A DNA stretch of 64,000 nt from Duganella guangzhouensis (GCF_009674535.1 NZ_WKJK01000006.1:62001-126000); one strand, 5' to 3'. Numbered from the stretch's first letter, positions 16,817 to 28,112 are shown. Numbers and translations: made by a program. The notes: a model not told the origin generated them from the letters alone.

Positions 16817-17632
16817 ATGAAACTATCTGTACTGGCTGCGCTGGCGGCCACCTTGCTGATCGGCGCCACCGGCACCGCCAGCGCCGACGATGCACTGAAA
16901 GCGGCGGTCGCCGCGCCCTCGCGCACACCGGATTATGTGAAGCGCGACGTCTACCGCCATCCTTATGAAACACTGTCCTTCTTCGGCATCAAGCCGAATA
17001 TGACGGTGGTGGAGTTGGCGCCGGGCGGCGGCTGGTACACCGAGATCCTGGCGCCGTATCTGCGCGATCACGGTAAGCTGATTACCGGTGGCAGCGACCT
17101 GGCCTCGCCCAACGAAGGTGAGCGCAAGGGCGCGGAACGCTTCCTGGCGCGCCTGAACGCCAAGCCCGAGGTCTTCAACAAGGTCGCCATCGGCGTGTTT
17201 TCGCCGGGCCGCAAATACGAGATGGCGCCGCCCAACAGCGTCGACATGGTGCTCACCTTCCGCAACATCCACAACTGGATCGAGCTGGGTCCGGACAAGA
17301 CGAAGGAGCTGTTCGCCAACCTGTACACGGTGCTGAAACCGGGCGGCGTGCTGGGGGTGGAGGAGCACCGGCTGCCGGCGTCGAAAACCCAGGACGCCAC
17401 CGCCAGCAGCGGTTATATGCATGAAGCCTATGTGATCAAACTGGCGGAGGCGGCCGGCTTCAAGCTGGCCGCCAAGTCGGAGGTGAACGCCAATCCGAAA
17501 GACACGGCCGACCACAAGGGCGGCGTGTGGGCGCTGCCGCCAACGCTGGACAACAAGGACGAGGACCGCGCCAAATATCTGGCCATCGGCGAGAGCGACC
17601 GCATGACGCTCAAGTTCGTGAAGCCGAAATAA
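16817..17632 (+). CDS. Secreted class I SAM-dependent methyltransferase-like protein
   Basis: A 271-residue protein with a Sec signal peptide (MKLSVLAALAATLLIGATGTASA) followed by a class I methyltransferase fold: motif I reads VVELAPGGGWYTEIL, then SVDMVLTFRNIHNW and LKPGGVLGVEEHR. This is the predicted exported methyltransferase type (COG4798-like). A periplasmic S-adenosylmethionine enzyme is odd, so it may bind another ligand. ATG 16817 is chosen over the in-frame ATG at 16811 because CAGGAG at 16805-16810 leaves a 6-base spacing. The stop abuts the stop of the convergent MCP with no gap. Confidence 0.85.
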   Translation: MKLSVLAALAATLLIGATGTASADDALKAAVAAPSRTPDYVKRDVYRHPYETLSFFGIKPNMTVVELAPGGGWYTEILAPYLRDHGKLITGGSDLASPNEGERKGAERFLARLNAKPEVFNKVAIGVFSPGRKYEMAPPNSVDMVLTFRNIHNWIELGPDKTKELFANLYTVLKPGGVLGVEEHRLPASKTQDATASSGYMHEAYVIKLAEAAGFKLAAKSEVNANPKDTADHKGGVWALPPTLDNKDEDRAKYLAIGESDRMTLKFVKPK

Positions 17633-19114
17633 TCAGAAACGCGTAAATTTGGTTTCATCCGGCGCGCTGTCGGTGGACAGCGCCACGCTGCGCGCCGGCC
17701 GCCCGGCAGCCGCGGGTTTCAATTTCGACGGCCGCCGCACCGATGCCACCAGCGGCGCGCCATCGTCCACCGCGTACTGCTTGAACACCGCCATCAAGCG
17801 CCGCAGCTGATCGGCCTGCGCGCTCATTTCTTCCGAGGTCGCCGCCAGCTCTTCCGAGCTGGCCGCGTTGACCTGTGTGGTTTCGCTCAGCTGCATCACC
17901 GCGCCGTTAATCTGACGCACTCCAGACGACTGTTCTTCCGACGCCGCCGTGATCTCCTGCACCAGCTCCGAAGTCTTGCGGATATTGGGCGCCAGCTGGT
18001 CGAACATGGCGCCGGCCTGCTCGGCCAGTTTGACGCTGTCGGCCGCCACCTCGCCGATCTCCTGCGCCGCCACCTGGCTGCGTTCGGCCAGCTTGCGTAC
18101 CTCGGCCGCCACTACCGCGAAGCCCTTGCCATGCTCGCCGGCGCGCGCTGCCTCGATCGCCGCGTTCAGCGCCAACAGGTTGGTCTGATAAGCGATATCG
18201 TCGATGATGCCGATCTTGCCGGCGATTTGCTTCATGGCCGATGCGGTGGCCTTCACCACTTCGCCGCCGCGCGCCGCTTCCACCGCCGCCTGGGTGGCGA
18301 TGCCGTCGGTGATTTTGGCGTTCTCGGTGTTTTGCGCGATCGAGGCGGTCATCTGCTCGATCGAGGCGCTGGTTTCCTCCACGCCCGCCGCCTGCTCGCT
18401 GGCCGCCTGCGACAGCGACTGCGCCGTCGCGCTGACTTCCTGCGAGGCGCCGGACAGACTGGCCACCACCGTCTGCACTTCGCGCACAATGCCGGCCAGA
18501 CTGCGCGACAGCCACACCGCCAGCACGCAGCCGAGTAGCGCGATCACCACGTCCACCGCCAGTATCATCTGCTTGGCGGAGCTGGTGACCTCGCCCATGG
18601 CTTCCGACTCTTGCTGGGTTTCGGCGTCGTTCACCTTGAGCAGCTTGCGGAAGGCGGTGGCGATGGCGTCATCGGCGCCCTTGATGGCTTTGTCCATGTC
18701 GACAACGCTGGCGCCCTTTTCCTGCATCGCCTCCAGCTGGACCATGCTGCTGTCGTAACTCTTCAGGCCCGCCAGCACTTCGCCCAGCAGCACCTGCTCT
18801 TCCGACGTCAGCGCGCCGGCGGCGCGGTAGTTGTTCATCTCTTTGTCTATGACAGCGAGATCGGCGCGGAACTTGGCGTTGTTGTCGCCCCCGCGCAGCA
18901 GATAGTTCTTGAAGTGGCGCACCGCGTGGCCGTGCGCCGTCACGCCTTCCAGCACCGCGTTCTTGCGCGCCAGCGTCACGTGTTCGAAATCGCTCCAGTG
19001 CTGGTGCAGCGAACTCAGTTTGCTGAAGGCGATTAAGCCCATCAGTATCACCAGCAGGACGATGACGCCAAAACCGGCATGCAGCCGGGTCTCCATTTTC
19101 ATATGCGTGAACAT
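17633..19114 (-). CDS. Methyl-accepting chemotaxis protein (MCP1), HAMP region nearly absent
   Basis: A 493-residue transmembrane chemoreceptor. TM1 is near residues 13-33, a four-helix-type periplasmic sensor with [11 protein letters not shown] follows, and TM2 is [20 protein letters not shown]. After TM2 only a short [17 protein letters not shown] precedes the signalling coil; the second half of a HAMP domain is missing. The hairpin tip is [20 protein letters not shown]. The C-terminus [10 protein letters not shown] resembles the tails of two neighbouring receptors. Start at 19114 is supported by GAGGAG nine bases upstream. It is the last gene of the chemosensory cluster. Confidence 0.93.
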   Translation of the reverse strand: MFTHMKMETRLHAGFGVIVLLVILMGLIAFSKLSSLHQHWSDFEHVTLARKNAVLEGVTAHGHAVRHFKNYLLRGGDNNAKFRADLAVIDKEMNNYRAAGALTSEEQVLLGEVLAGLKSYDSSMVQLEAMQEKGASVVDMDKAIKGADDAIATAFRKLLKVNDAETQQESEAMGEVTSSAKQMILAVDVVIALLGCVLAVWLSRSLAGIVREVQTVVASLSGASQEVSATAQSLSQAASEQAAGVEETSASIEQMTASIAQNTENAKITDGIATQAAVEAARGGEVVKATASAMKQIAGKIGIIDDIAYQTNLLALNAAIEAARAGEHGKGFAVVAAEVRKLAERSQVAAQEIGEVAADSVKLAEQAGAMFDQLAPNIRKTSELVQEITAASEEQSSGVRQINGAVMQLSETTQVNAASSEELAATSEEMSAQADQLRRLMAVFKQYAVDDGAPLVASVRRPSKLKPAAAGRPARSVALSTDSAPDETKFTRF

Positions 19115-19187
19115 GGGTGAATACTCCTCGGGCAGACAGGATCTCCGTTCATTGTGATCCAATATTGGCCGGGAATTCTCACCAAAA

Positions 19188-19967
19188 CTAACGGTGTGCG
19201 GTACTATCTGCAAGGTCCGGGAACCAGTTGCGGTGAATGCGCAACAGCGTACCGTCACGCCGCATCTGGTCAAGCGCCTGCTGCCACTGCGCGACCAGCG
19301 CGTCCGGTGCGTACAGGGGAAACGCGAAATAGCTATGGATGGTCATCACCCGCAACACCGGCTCCACCACATCGGCCGAGACGCCAGCCTGCCGCAGCAG
19401 AAAGGGCAGCTGCTCGCGGTCCAGCACCATCGCCTTGCGGCGCCCCGCCAGCAGCATGGCCAGCATGGTTTGCGAAGAGTTCACCGGGTCCAGATTGGTA
19501 AAGCCGGCAATGCGCAAATATTGATGGGTATAGAAATCGCGCGGCACCAGCACCCCATCCAGCGCACGCAAATCAGCCAGGTTGCCGAGGCGCAGGCGTG
19601 AACTGCGCAGCGCGTACACCACGCTTTGCGACTCCAGCACCGGCCCCACCCAACGGAACAGCGGCTCGCGTTCCGGCGTGCGCTTGGGGCATATCAGCAT
19701 GATGTTGGCGCCATCGACGGCGAGACGGTAGGCGCGTGCCCACGGCAGCAATTCCACCCGCGTGCGGTCCTTGATGCGGCGCTGAATCTCGTGCGCCAGA
19801 TCGACGCAATAGCCGGTTGGCGTGCCGTCGCGCATAAAGCTAAGCGGCGGGATGACGGCGCCGAAAATGCGCATCGATTCGCGCGGCGGCGCCGGCGTAG
19901 GCGCCGCTGCCACCGCTGCTGCCGGCACGGCCAGCAGCAGCGCAAGGGCCAGAGATGCGCAGCGCAT
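19188..19967 (-). CDS. Periplasmic solute-binding protein (amino-acid ABC/SBP_bac_3 type)
   Basis: A 259-residue exported protein: signal peptide [21 protein letters not shown], then a type II periplasmic binding fold ([54 protein letters not shown]). Proteins of this kind bind amino acids or similar ligands. No permease or ATPase gene is nearby. It sits between two receptor genes in the chemosensory operon (13 bp after MCP2), so it more likely presents a ligand to a receptor than serves transport. GGAGG is placed six bases before ATG 19967. Confidence 0.85.
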   Translation of the reverse strand: MRCASLALALLLAVPAAAVAAAPTPAPPRESMRIFGAVIPPLSFMRDGTPTGYCVDLAHEIQRRIKDRTRVELLPWARAYRLAVDGANIMLICPKRTPEREPLFRWVGPVLESQSVVYALRSSRLRLGNLADLRALDGVLVPRDFYTHQYLRIAGFTNLDPVNSSQTMLAMLLAGRRKAMVLDREQLPFLLRQAGVSADVVEPVLRVMTIHSYFAFPLYAPDALVAQWQQALDQMRRDGTLLRIHRNWFPDLADSTAHR

Positions 19968-19980
19968 CGCCGGCCTCCAC

Positions 19981-21666
19981 TCAGAACTTCACAAAATTGG
20001 TTTCATCCGGTTCGCCCATTTCCGGCATGCGCCGGCTGGAGGCAGCACCCACCGCCGGGCGGCCACCGCGACCAGGCTTGCGGGTGTGAACCACCGGCGC
20101 GCGCGGTGCGCGGCTGGCGCCGGCCAGCTTGAAGAAGGACATGGCCTGCTGCAGTTGCTCGGCCTGACCGCTCATCTCTTCCGCCGTCGCCGCCAGCTGT
20201 TCGGAGCTGGACGCGTTCTGCTGCGTGGTCTGGCTCAACTGCGTGACGGCGGCGTTGATCTGGCCGACGCCGGCCGATTGTTCTTCCGACGCCGCCGTGA
20301 TCTCCTGCACCAGGTTGGAGGTGCGGCGGATATTCGGCACCATCTCGTCCAGCAAGCGCCCCGCCTTGTCGGCCAGCTCCACGCTGCTGGACGCCACCTG
20401 TTCGATTTCCTGCGCCGCCACCTGCGAACGTTCGGCCAGTTTGCGCACCTCGGCCGCCACGACCGCGAAACCCTTGCCATGCTCGCCGGCTCGCGCCGCC
20501 TCGATCGCCGCGTTCAGCGCCAGCAGATTGGTCTGGTAAGCGATATCGTCGATGATGCTGATCTTCTTGGCGATCTGCTGCATCGCCGCCACCGTCGACT
20601 TGACCGCCTCGCCGCCTTCGGCCGCCTCCACCGCAGCCTTGCTGGCGATGCCGTCGGTGACCTTGGCGTTCTCGGTGTTCTGAGAAATCGAGGCCGTCAT
20701 CTGCTCCACCGAGGCGCTGGTTTGCTCGGTGCCCGCGGCCTGCTCGCTGGCCGCCTGCGACAAGGACTGCGCCGTCGCGCTGACCTCTTCCGACGCCGAC
20801 GCCAGCGCCTCGGCGCCGTTGTTCACTTCCTGCACCACCTGCGACAGCTTTTCGATCATGCTCTTCATCGCCGCCAGCAGGCTGCTGGTATCGCCGTTCT
20901 TCAGCTGCACATCGACGCGCAGATCGCCGTCCGCCACCTGGCGCACAATCTCGGCCGCATACGAAGGATCGCCGCCCAGCTGCTTGAGAATGTCGCGCAA
21001 AATCAGCAGCCCCAGGCCGACCAGCACCAGCAGCGCCACCGCCGACGCGCTATACATGCGCGAGGTGGCGGCGGTCGATGCCGCATCGGCCTCCTTCACC
21101 GCATCCTCACCATAGCCGACGTTCAGGTCCACCAGCTTCTGCAGGCTGTCATCGATATCGCGGAAGATCTGCTTGTTCTCCGTCAGATTGCGGTGCACCG
21201 CGACAAACAATTCCTTGCGCTTGGCCGTGTCGACGCCCTGCATCTGCGTCAGCAACTGAGCCAGTTCAGCGTCGGTTTGCTTCCACGTGGTCCACTGCTT
21301 GACGAAGGTCTTCCACAGCGTGGCCTCGTCGGGCGACTGCGGCAAAGCGTCATAGATCGCCCATGCCTTGTCGATGCCGGCCATGGTGTCGGTGCGGCGC
21401 TTGATCTGCTGCGTGATTTCCGCTGTGTCATCCGGATACAGCGCCAGAGCGTCCACCGCGCGGTTGGCGGAACGCAGCGCGGTCTTGCCTTCATTGATGG
21501 CCATCAGCGCCTGCACCGAAGGCATGCGGTTCTTGCCTATCTCGGCCAGCATGCTGCCCTCCTTCTGCAGCCCCTGGAAAGCAATCACCACCACCAGCAA
21601 CAGCGCCAGCACCGCAACGCCGATCAGCGTCAGGATCTTGGTCCTGACTGTCAGGTTTCTGAACAT
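19981..21666 (-). CDS. Methyl-accepting chemotaxis protein (MCP2)
   Basis: A 561-residue chemoreceptor. TM1 ([20 protein letters not shown]) is followed by a four-helix sensor domain of about 150 residues, TM2 ([17 protein letters not shown]), a full HAMP domain ([20 protein letters not shown]) and the signalling coil with tip [20 protein letters not shown]. The tail ends [10 protein letters not shown]. The start at 21666 ([10 protein letters not shown]) has AGGAG eight bases upstream. Its cytoplasmic half is almost identical to that of MCP3, the next-but-one gene. It lies 10 bp after a cheW. Confidence 0.95.
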   Translation of the reverse strand: MFRNLTVRTKILTLIGVAVLALLLVVVIAFQGLQKEGSMLAEIGKNRMPSVQALMAINEGKTALRSANRAVDALALYPDDTAEITQQIKRRTDTMAGIDKAWAIYDALPQSPDEATLWKTFVKQWTTWKQTDAELAQLLTQMQGVDTAKRKELFVAVHRNLTENKQIFRDIDDSLQKLVDLNVGYGEDAVKEADAASTAATSRMYSASAVALLVLVGLGLLILRDILKQLGGDPSYAAEIVRQVADGDLRVDVQLKNGDTSSLLAAMKSMIEKLSQVVQEVNNGAEALASASEEVSATAQSLSQAASEQAAGTEQTSASVEQMTASISQNTENAKVTDGIASKAAVEAAEGGEAVKSTVAAMQQIAKKISIIDDIAYQTNLLALNAAIEAARAGEHGKGFAVVAAEVRKLAERSQVAAQEIEQVASSSVELADKAGRLLDEMVPNIRRTSNLVQEITAASEEQSAGVGQINAAVTQLSQTTQQNASSSEQLAATAEEMSGQAEQLQQAMSFFKLAGASRAPRAPVVHTRKPGRGGRPAVGAASSRRMPEMGEPDETNFVKF

Positions 21667-21676
21667 ATAAAGTCTC

Positions 21677-22189
21677 CTAGGGGATGTGTGCAACGAATTC
21701 CTGTAAATGCAGCGTCGATACCAGGTGCTGCACATTCAACAGCAGCACGAAGCGGCCTTGTACCTTGCCGATGCCATGCAGCAGATCGGCCTTGACGGCG
21801 CCAAAGCGCGGCGCCGGTTCGATGTCGATGGCAGGGATGTCCAGCACCGCGTTCACCGCATCAACCAGAATGCCGATCACCAGCGCGCCTTCCTCGCTCG
21901 CCACCTCGACCACGATGATGCAAGTGCGTTTGCTGATGGCGGAAGGCTCGCGGTCCAGCCGCCGCGCCAGATTCAGCACCGGCACCGCCGTGCCGCGCAA
22001 ATTGATGATGCCGCTGATCGACGGCGGCATTTGCGGCACCGGCGTCACGCCGGCGTATTCCAGAATCTCGCGCACCGCCAATATGCCCATCGCGAACATG
22101 TCCTGCCCCAGCATGAAGCTGAGGTACTGCGCCGACGCCTGCTGCGCGGCGCCGTCCGGCGGCGGCTCGGCTGCGGTCAAGGTATGCAT
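21677..22189 (-). CDS. cheW: CheW-like coupling protein (second copy)
   Basis: A 170-residue CheW protein linking receptors to CheA. The conserved core reads [20 protein letters not shown], then [20 protein letters not shown] and [19 protein letters not shown]. An N-terminal extension of about 20 residues precedes the domain. It sits between MCP3 and MCP2, so this operon has two CheW copies; this one may serve those receptors. GAGG lies seven bases before ATG 22189. Confidence 0.93.
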   Translation of the reverse strand: MHTLTAAEPPPDGAAQQASAQYLSFMLGQDMFAMGILAVREILEYAGVTPVPQMPPSISGIINLRGTAVPVLNLARRLDREPSAISKRTCIIVVEVASEEGALVIGILVDAVNAVLDIPAIDIEPAPRFGAVKADLLHGIGKVQGRFVLLLNVQHLVSTLHLQEFVAHIP

Positions 22190-22201
22190 GGCTAGCCTCG
22201 C

Positions 22202-23887
22202 TCAAAATTTGACGAAGTGCGACTCGTCCGGCTCCGTCACTTCACTCATGCGCCGGCTGGACACCGCGCCGATGGCCGCGCGGCCGCCACGCCCCGGCTT
22301 GCGGGTGCTGACCGCAGGCGTGCGCACCGGACGCGGGCCGCCGGCCAGCTTGAAGAAGGACATGGTGTGCTGCAGCTGCTCGGCCTGGCCGCTCATCTCT
22401 TCCGCCGTCGCCGCCAACTCCTCGGAGCTGGACGCGTTCTGCTGCGTGGTCTGGCTCAACTGCGTGACGGCGGCGTTGATCTGGCCAACGCCGGCCGACT
22501 GCTCTTCCGACGCCGCCGTGATCTCCTGCACCAGATTGGAGGTGCGACGGATGTTGGGCACCATCTCGTCCAGCAAGCGCCCCGCCTTGTCCGCCAGCTC
22601 CACGCTGCTGGACGCCACCTGTTCGATTTCCTGCGCCGCCACCTGGCTGCGTTCGGCCAGCTTGCGCACCTCGGCCGCCACCACCGCGAAGCCCTTGCCA
22701 TGCTCGCCGGCGCGCGCCGCCTCGATCGCCGCGTTCAGCGCCAGCAGATTGGTCTGGTAAGCGATATCGTCGATGATGCTGATCTTCTTGGCGATCTGCT
22801 GCATCGCCGCCACCGTCGACTTGACCGCCTCGCCGCCTTCGGCCGCTTCCACCGCCGCCTTGCTGGCGATGCCGTCGGTGACCTTGGCGTTTTCGGTGTT
22901 CTGCGAAATCGAGGCCGTCATCTGCTCCACCGAAGCGCTGGTTTCCTCGGTGCCCGCGGCTTGCTCGCTGGCCGCCTGCGACAGCGACTGCGCGGTGGCG
23001 CTGACTTCTTCCGATGCCGACGCCAGCGCCTCGGCGCCGTTGTTCACTTCCTGCACCACCTGCGACAGCTTCTCGATCATGCCCTTCATCGCCGCCAGCA
23101 GGCTGCCGGTATCGCCACTCCTCAGCTGCACATCCACGCGCAGATCACCGTCCGCTACCAGACGCACGATCTCGGCCGCATACGAAGGATCGCCGCCCAG
23201 CTGCTTCATGATGCCGCTCAGGATCAACAGGCCAATCACCACCAGCAGCGCCAGCGCAATGCCGGAGGCCAGATACATGCTGCGCAGCGCGGCCGCCGAC
23301 GCCGCGTCCGCATCCTTGACCGCCTGATCGCCATACTGGATGTTCAGCGCCACCAGCTTGTTGATGCTCTCTTCCGCATCGCGAAAGACAGTGCGGTTGT
23401 CCTTGATCGCGGCATGCAGGCTGCTGAACAATTCGCGCCGCTTGGCGGCATCGGCACGCAGGATCTGACTGGCCATGTCGCTCACCACGGCGTCGCGCTG
23501 CTTCCACGCGTCCCACTGCTTGACGAAGATCTTCCACAGCGCGGCTTCCTCCGAGCTCTGTGGCAAGGGCTCATAGATTTTCCAGCCCTTGTCGATGGCG
23601 GCCCAAGCCTGCTGCTTGCGTTCCAGCTCGTGGGTGATCTCGGCCACGTCGTCCGGATAGGCCGACATCGCGTCGATGGCGCGGCTGGCCGAACGCGCCG
23701 CCGTCTGCGCCTCCGAAATCATTTGCAGCCCCTGCACCGAGGGCATGCGGTTGCCGCCGATTTCTGCCAGCATCTCGCTCTGTGTCTTCATGCCCGAGAA
23801 GGCAATCAGCATCACCGTCAGCAGGGCGATCACCGCCACCGCCAGCAAAATCAAAATCTTGGTCCTGACCTGCAACGTCGCTAACAT
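22202..23887 (-). CDS. Methyl-accepting chemotaxis protein (MCP3)
   Basis: A 561-residue chemoreceptor, same length and layout as MCP2: TM1 ([20 protein letters not shown]), a four-helix sensor, TM2 ([18 protein letters not shown]), HAMP ([20 protein letters not shown]) and a signalling coil with tip [20 protein letters not shown]. The sensor domains of MCP2 and MCP3 differ clearly while the cytoplasmic parts are nearly identical, suggesting duplication with exchange or selection on the signalling half. The tail ends [10 protein letters not shown]. Start at 23887 ([10 protein letters not shown]) follows a G-rich stretch. Confidence 0.95.
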   Translation of the reverse strand: MLATLQVRTKILILLAVAVIALLTVMLIAFSGMKTQSEMLAEIGGNRMPSVQGLQMISEAQTAARSASRAIDAMSAYPDDVAEITHELERKQQAWAAIDKGWKIYEPLPQSSEEAALWKIFVKQWDAWKQRDAVVSDMASQILRADAAKRRELFSSLHAAIKDNRTVFRDAEESINKLVALNIQYGDQAVKDADAASAAALRSMYLASGIALALLVVIGLLILSGIMKQLGGDPSYAAEIVRLVADGDLRVDVQLRSGDTGSLLAAMKGMIEKLSQVVQEVNNGAEALASASEEVSATAQSLSQAASEQAAGTEETSASVEQMTASISQNTENAKVTDGIASKAAVEAAEGGEAVKSTVAAMQQIAKKISIIDDIAYQTNLLALNAAIEAARAGEHGKGFAVVAAEVRKLAERSQVAAQEIEQVASSSVELADKAGRLLDEMVPNIRRTSNLVQEITAASEEQSAGVGQINAAVTQLSQTTQQNASSSEELAATAEEMSGQAEQLQHTMSFFKLAGGPRPVRTPAVSTRKPGRGGRAAIGAVSSRRMSEVTEPDESHFVKF

Positions 23888-23912
23888 GATGCCCCCCCAG
23901 CTTTGGTTGTCG

Positions 23913-25166
23913 TTATTCTGATCCCGCCAGCGCGCGCAAGCGGCGCCGGTCCTGTCGCATCCAGCCCACCAGCGCTTCGGCCGGCATCGGCTTGGCCAGC
24001 AAATAGCCCTGGGCCATGTCGCAACCAAGGTCGCGCAACAGCTTCCAGTCCTCCTCCGTTTCCACCCCTTCGGCCACCGTCGCCACGCCCAGGCTCTGGC
24101 CCAGATCGAGCGCGCTTTTCAGCACCTTGTGGCGGTTGGGCCACTGCGCCGCGCCATTGACGAAGGCGCGGTCTATCTTCAGTTCCGTGAACGGACAGCG
24201 CGCAAACTGCTGCATCGACGAATAACCGATGCCGAAATCGTCCATCGCCAGCCCATAGCCCATCAGCCGCAGCCGGCCCATATTGGTCAGCGCCTGCGAC
24301 AGCTGGCGCATCACGCTGGTCTCGGTGACCTCCCACACCAGCCAGCCCGGCGCCACGCCGGAAGCACTGACCTGCGCCGTCAGGCGGTCGATGAAGCCAC
24401 GTTCGGCCAGGTTATCGGCCGACAGGTTGACCGACACCGTCAGCGGCGGCAAGCCGGCCTTCTGCCACTGCAGGATGTGTTGCAGCACCTGCTGCACCAT
24501 CGCCAGCGTGAATTCGGCCATCAGCGGCTGTCCCTCCAGCGTGTCGATGAAGTGCGCCGGCGACAGCAAGCCGCGCTGCGGATGCTGCCAGCGCGCCAGC
24601 GCCTCCACGCCTTTCAGCTGGCCATGCTGCATCGATACCTTGGGCTGGAACCAGGGCAGGAATTCATTGCGCGCCAATGCCTGCGCCAACTCGTCCAGCG
24701 TGGCCTGCGGCGGCGGCATGGCGACGGAGGGCGCGCAATCGCGGCTGCGTCCCTCTGCCTTGTACAGCAACTGCGTCAGCGGCTCCAGTTGCACCGGTTT
24801 GAGCAGGGTGCCCAGCAGTCCGATCGCCGCGTCTTCGCAGGCCATGCTCTCGATGATCTCCAGCAGACGTGGATCGCGCGCGCTGACCACGATCAGGTGC
24901 TCCGCCAGCCGGCGCTCGCGCAGCTGGCAAGTCAGCTCAATGCCATCCATGCCCGGCATCTCCAGATCGGTCAGCACCAGGAACAGCGGCTCCGCTTCGC
25001 GTTCCAGCAGCTGCAAAGCCTCGTTGCCATCACCCGCCTCCAGAATCTCGCCAAACGCCAGCTGGCGCAGCAAGCCGACCAGATAGCCGCGCTGCACCAC
25101 GCTGTCCTCCACCACCAGCACGCGGCGGCCGGCCCAGGCGAAAGTGGCGGCTGGCTGAGTGCTCAT
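23913..25166 (-). CDS. Response regulator with EAL phosphodiesterase domain
   Basis: A 417-residue REC-EAL protein that should hydrolyse cyclic di-GMP under control of phosphorylation, most likely by the cluster's CheA. The receiver has the acidic pair VVEDS and phospho-site D67 ([11 protein letters not shown]) with K123. The EAL domain begins near residue 155; E188-A-L is followed by [37 protein letters not shown] and AQGYLLAKP, so the catalytic set looks complete. Start ATG 25166 lies 2 bp after the cheB stop. It ties chemosensory signalling to c-di-GMP-controlled behaviour. Confidence 0.94.
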   Translation of the reverse strand: MSTQPAATFAWAGRRVLVVEDSVVQRGYLVGLLRQLAFGEILEAGDGNEALQLLEREAEPLFLVLTDLEMPGMDGIELTCQLRERRLAEHLIVVSARDPRLLEIIESMACEDAAIGLLGTLLKPVQLEPLTQLLYKAEGRSRDCAPSVAMPPPQATLDELAQALARNEFLPWFQPKVSMQHGQLKGVEALARWQHPQRGLLSPAHFIDTLEGQPLMAEFTLAMVQQVLQHILQWQKAGLPPLTVSVNLSADNLAERGFIDRLTAQVSASGVAPGWLVWEVTETSVMRQLSQALTNMGRLRLMGYGLAMDDFGIGYSSMQQFARCPFTELKIDRAFVNGAAQWPNRHKVLKSALDLGQSLGVATVAEGVETEEDWKLLRDLGCDMAQGYLLAKPMPAEALVGWMRQDRRRLRALAGSE

Positions 25167-25168
25167 GC

Positions 25169-26242
25169 TTAGTACTGAAGCTGCTGCAGGATTTCGCGAT
25201 AGATCGCGTTCAGCGGCAGCGATTTCTCGACCGCGCCCTTCTTCACCGCTTCCTTCGGCATGCCATACACCACGCAAGTGGCTTCATCCTGCGCCACGGT
25301 GCGGGCGCCGGCCTTCAGCATCTCCAGCAGGCCGGCGGCGCCATCGTCGCCCATGCCGGTCATGATGACGCCCAGCGCATTGGCACCGGCGGCGCGCGCG
25401 GCGGAGCGGAACAGCACATCCACCGACGGCCGGTGCCGGTTCACCAGCGGCCCATCCACCACTTCGACGAAGTACTGCGCGCCGGTGCGGCGCAGCAGCA
25501 TGTGCTTGCCGCCGGGCGCGATCAGCACCTGTCCTTGCAGCACACGGTCGTTGTTGGCCGCCTCCTTGACGCGCACCTCGCACACGCTGTCCAGCCGCGC
25601 CGCGAAGGCGGCGGTGAATTTCTCCGGCATGTGCTGCACCACCACGATGCCTGGCGAGACCCGTGGCAGCGCGGTCAGCACTTCCTCCAGTGCCTGGGTG
25701 CCGCCGGTCGAGGTGCCGATCGCCACTACGCGCTCGGTGGTGGCGGTCATCGGCCGCACCGTTTCCGGCGGCAGGATGGCGTCGGCATTCAGCTTGACTG
25801 TCACCGGTGGCGGCGCCGGGCGGCTGGCCAGCTTGCCGACATGGGCGCCAGCGGCGGCGCGCACCGCCGAAATCAGCTCGTCCGCGCTATCGTGCAAAAA
25901 CTGCTTGAGGTCCAGCCGTGGCTTGGTGATGATGGCCACCGCGCCGGCGGTCAGCGCCTCGACCGACGTCTGCGCGCCCTTCTCGGTCAGCGTCGAGCAG
26001 ATCACCACCGGGGTCGGATGCTCGGTCATCAGCTTGCGCAGGAAGGTGATACCGTCCATCTTCGGCATTTCCACGTCCAGCACCAGCACGTCCGGCCACT
26101 GCACCTTCATGCGATCCATCGCCAACAGTGGATTGGCGACGGCGTGAGTGACCTTGATGCCAGGCGCCGCGTTCAGCAGGCCGCTCAGCACCTGCCGCAC
26201 CACGGCGGAATCGTCGACGATCATGACCTTGATTTCATTCAT
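25169..26242 (-). CDS. cheB: CheB chemotaxis methylesterase/glutamine deamidase
   Basis: A 357-residue CheB: receiver domain ([15 protein letters not shown], phospho-site in [12 protein letters not shown]), a linker, then the methylesterase with the serine in [12 protein letters not shown], the histidine in [11 protein letters not shown] and the aspartate in [11 protein letters not shown]. It removes methyl groups from receptors for adaptation. ATG 26242 overlaps the cheD stop as ATGA, which fixes the start. A six-codon-longer reading exists but lacks such support. Confidence 0.96.
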   Translation of the reverse strand: MNEIKVMIVDDSAVVRQVLSGLLNAAPGIKVTHAVANPLLAMDRMKVQWPDVLVLDVEMPKMDGITFLRKLMTEHPTPVVICSTLTEKGAQTSVEALTAGAVAIITKPRLDLKQFLHDSADELISAVRAAAGAHVGKLASRPAPPPVTVKLNADAILPPETVRPMTATTERVVAIGTSTGGTQALEEVLTALPRVSPGIVVVQHMPEKFTAAFAARLDSVCEVRVKEAANNDRVLQGQVLIAPGGKHMLLRRTGAQYFVEVVDGPLVNRHRPSVDVLFRSAARAAGANALGVIMTGMGDDGAAGLLEMLKAGARTVAQDEATCVVYGMPKEAVKKGAVEKSLPLNAIYREILQQLQY

Positions 26243-26745
26243 GCCTCTTCCTTGCTCCATGCCGGTTCCGGCGGTACCTGCCGGCTCAGAACCTCGCCAT
26301 TACGGATGGTAAATATCAGTTGACGGTGTCCCTCGCCAAACAGGCTTTCGGACACCACGTGTATGCCATGTTCCTGCAGCATGCTGCGCGCGTAGTCGCC
26401 GTTCTGCATGCCGATGTCGCGTACCTTGGCGCTGCGCGGGAACATCGCACCGCCGCCGAAGATCTTGCCCTGGCACTGCGCCAGCGGCACGCCGTGCTGC
26501 GCCATCCCATCCATCATCAGCTGCATGGCGTCGGCGCCATACATGCCCGGCTTGTCGGCCGGCCGGTCATGCTTGCGGCGGCCGTGGCCCGGCAGCAGAA
26601 AATGCGACATGGCGCCAATCCGCAAGGCCGGATGCCACAACGTGATCGATACGCAGGAACCGAGCAGCGTGCGCACCCGGTACTGCCCATCGCCGACGAA
26701 ATAATCGCCCGGCATCAGGAAGATATCGATCAGCTTCTCACTCAT
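26239..26745 (-). CDS. cheD: CheD receptor glutamine deamidase
   Basis: A 168-residue CheD. The catalytic cysteine C31 is in [16 protein letters not shown] and the histidine H48 in [22 protein letters not shown] completes the site. CheD deamidates receptor glutamines and can bind CheC, but no cheC is seen here. It overlaps both neighbours by 4 bp (cheR before, cheB after), the common cheR-cheD-cheB order. Confidence 0.95.
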   Translation of the reverse strand: MSEKLIDIFLMPGDYFVGDGQYRVRTLLGSCVSITLWHPALRIGAMSHFLLPGHGRRKHDRPADKPGMYGADAMQLMMDGMAQHGVPLAQCQGKIFGGGAMFPRSAKVRDIGMQNGDYARSMLQEHGIHVVSESLFGEGHRQLIFTIRNGEVLSRQVPPEPAWSKEEA

Positions 26746-27551
26746 GGCTTGCGATAAATCGACGGCGCGGCGGCGACCAGCGTTTCATTAATCTCGTTCA
26801 GCGTCTCCGAGTGACCAATCAGGAAGTAGCCGCCCGGACGCAGTTGCGCCAGCAGGCGCGCCACCACCTGGCGCTTGGTCTCCATATTGAAGTAGATCAT
26901 GACGTTACGCAGAAAGATCACATCAAAGGTACCAACCCGCGGCAGCGGCGCGTTCAGGTTCAGATGCTGGAACTGCACGCGCTGCCGCAACGTGCGTTCG
27001 ATCAGCATGGTGCCAGCCTCGCTGCCCTGCCCCTTGAGGCAGAACTTTTTCAGATAATTCTGCGGCATCTGCGCCACCCGCTCCATCGGATAGTGGCCGC
27101 TGCGCGCGCGCTGCAGCACGCGGGTGCTGATGTCGGTGCCCAGCACCTCCCAGGCGCCGTCCATGCCCATCACGTCGGCCAGCACCATGCCGATGCTGTA
27201 CGGTTCCTCGCCGCTGGAACTGGCGGCGCTCCACACCCGCAGGCCGCGCCCCTTGTCGCGCGCCTCGGTGGCGAGGTCGCGCAGCAGCGCAAAGTGTTTG
27301 GGTTCGCGGAAGAAGTAGGTTTCATTGGTGGTCAGCAGATCCACCGCCATCTGCAGTTCGGCCGGTTGCGCGCGGCTTTCCAGCAGCCGCAGATAATCGC
27401 TGAAGCTATCCAGCTGATAATGCGCCAGCCGCTTGGCCAGACGGCCGCTCACCAATGCCTGCTTGCCATTGGACATGGTGATGCCGGCCGCATCGTAGAT
27501 AAAGCGCTGGAACTGCATAAACTCGCGCTCGGTGATCATCGCTGCGGCCAT
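26742..27551 (-). CDS. cheR: CheR chemotaxis protein methyltransferase
   Basis: A CheR of 269 residues that methylates receptor glutamates using S-adenosylmethionine. The N-terminal helical domain ends near residue 80; the catalytic domain shows NETYFFREPKHF, LRVWSAASSSGEEPYSIGM and FDVIFLRNVMIYF. I prefer ATG 27551 (MAAAMITER), which has AGGA nine bases upstream, over the TTG at 27560, which sits against the same Shine-Dalgarno. The stop overlaps cheD by 4 bp. Confidence 0.95.
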   Translation of the reverse strand: MAAAMITEREFMQFQRFIYDAAGITMSNGKQALVSGRLAKRLAHYQLDSFSDYLRLLESRAQPAELQMAVDLLTTNETYFFREPKHFALLRDLATEARDKGRGLRVWSAASSSGEEPYSIGMVLADVMGMDGAWEVLGTDISTRVLQRARSGHYPMERVAQMPQNYLKKFCLKGQGSEAGTMLIERTLRQRVQFQHLNLNAPLPRVGTFDVIFLRNVMIYFNMETKRQVVARLLAQLRPGGYFLIGHSETLNEINETLVAAAPSIYRKP

Positions 27552-27563
27552 GTCGCTCAATCC

Positions 27564-28112
27564 TCATGCCAGGGCGGCGGTGCCGCGCGCCATTTCAACA
27601 ATCTCCTCGCTGGACAGCACGCGCTCAATATCGAGCAGGATCACGAAGCGGCCATTGTATTTACCCATGCCAGCGATGAAGTCGGGCCGGATGCGGGTAC
27701 CGAACGACGGCGCCGGTTCGATATCGTCGGCGGCGATTTCCACCACCGCGTTGACCGCGTCCACCAGCATGCCCAGCACCTGCTTGCTGTCGCCATCCTC
27801 GCCCGCCGTTTCGACGATGACGATGCAACTGCGTTTGCCGATGATGCTCTGGGCGCGGCCGAAGCGGGCCGACAAATCCATCACCGGCACCACCGCGCCG
27901 CGCAGGTTGATCACGCCGCGCACGCAGTCGGGCATCATCGGCACCGTGGCCAGGCTGCCGTATTCGATGATCTCCTTGATGTGCAGGATGCCGACCGCAT
28001 ACTGCTCCTCGCCCAGCATGAAGGTCAGGAACTGGCTGGGCAGCGCGGCGCCGCTTTGCAGCGCGACGATGGCGTGACTTCCGTACGTGACCACATTGGC
28101 GTCTATGCTCAT
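27564..28112 (-). CDS. cheW: CheW coupling protein (first copy)
   Basis: A 182-residue CheW directly after cheA. Core motifs are FLTFMLGEEQYAVGILHIKE, DCVRGVINLRGAVVPVMDLS and VDAVNAVVEIAADDIEPAP. An N-terminal extension of about 25 residues is present. AGGAGA upstream of ATG 28112 overlaps the end of cheA. It is expected to link CheA to the receptors of this cluster. Confidence 0.95.
   Translation of the reverse strand: MSIDANVVTYGSHAIVALQSGAALPSQFLTFMLGEEQYAVGILHIKEIIEYGSLATVPMMPDCVRGVINLRGAVVPVMDLSARFGRAQSIIGKRSCIVIVETAGEDGDSKQVLGMLVDAVNAVVEIAADDIEPAPSFGTRIRPDFIAGMGKYNGRFVILLDIERVLSSEEIVEMARGTAALA

Noticed and set aside
19822..21795. A 657-codon plus-strand frame over MCP2, and similar frames over the other receptors and cheA
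   Set aside because: Shadow frames opposite alanine-rich receptor genes; the two over MCP2 and MCP3 look alike only because the receptors are paralogues.
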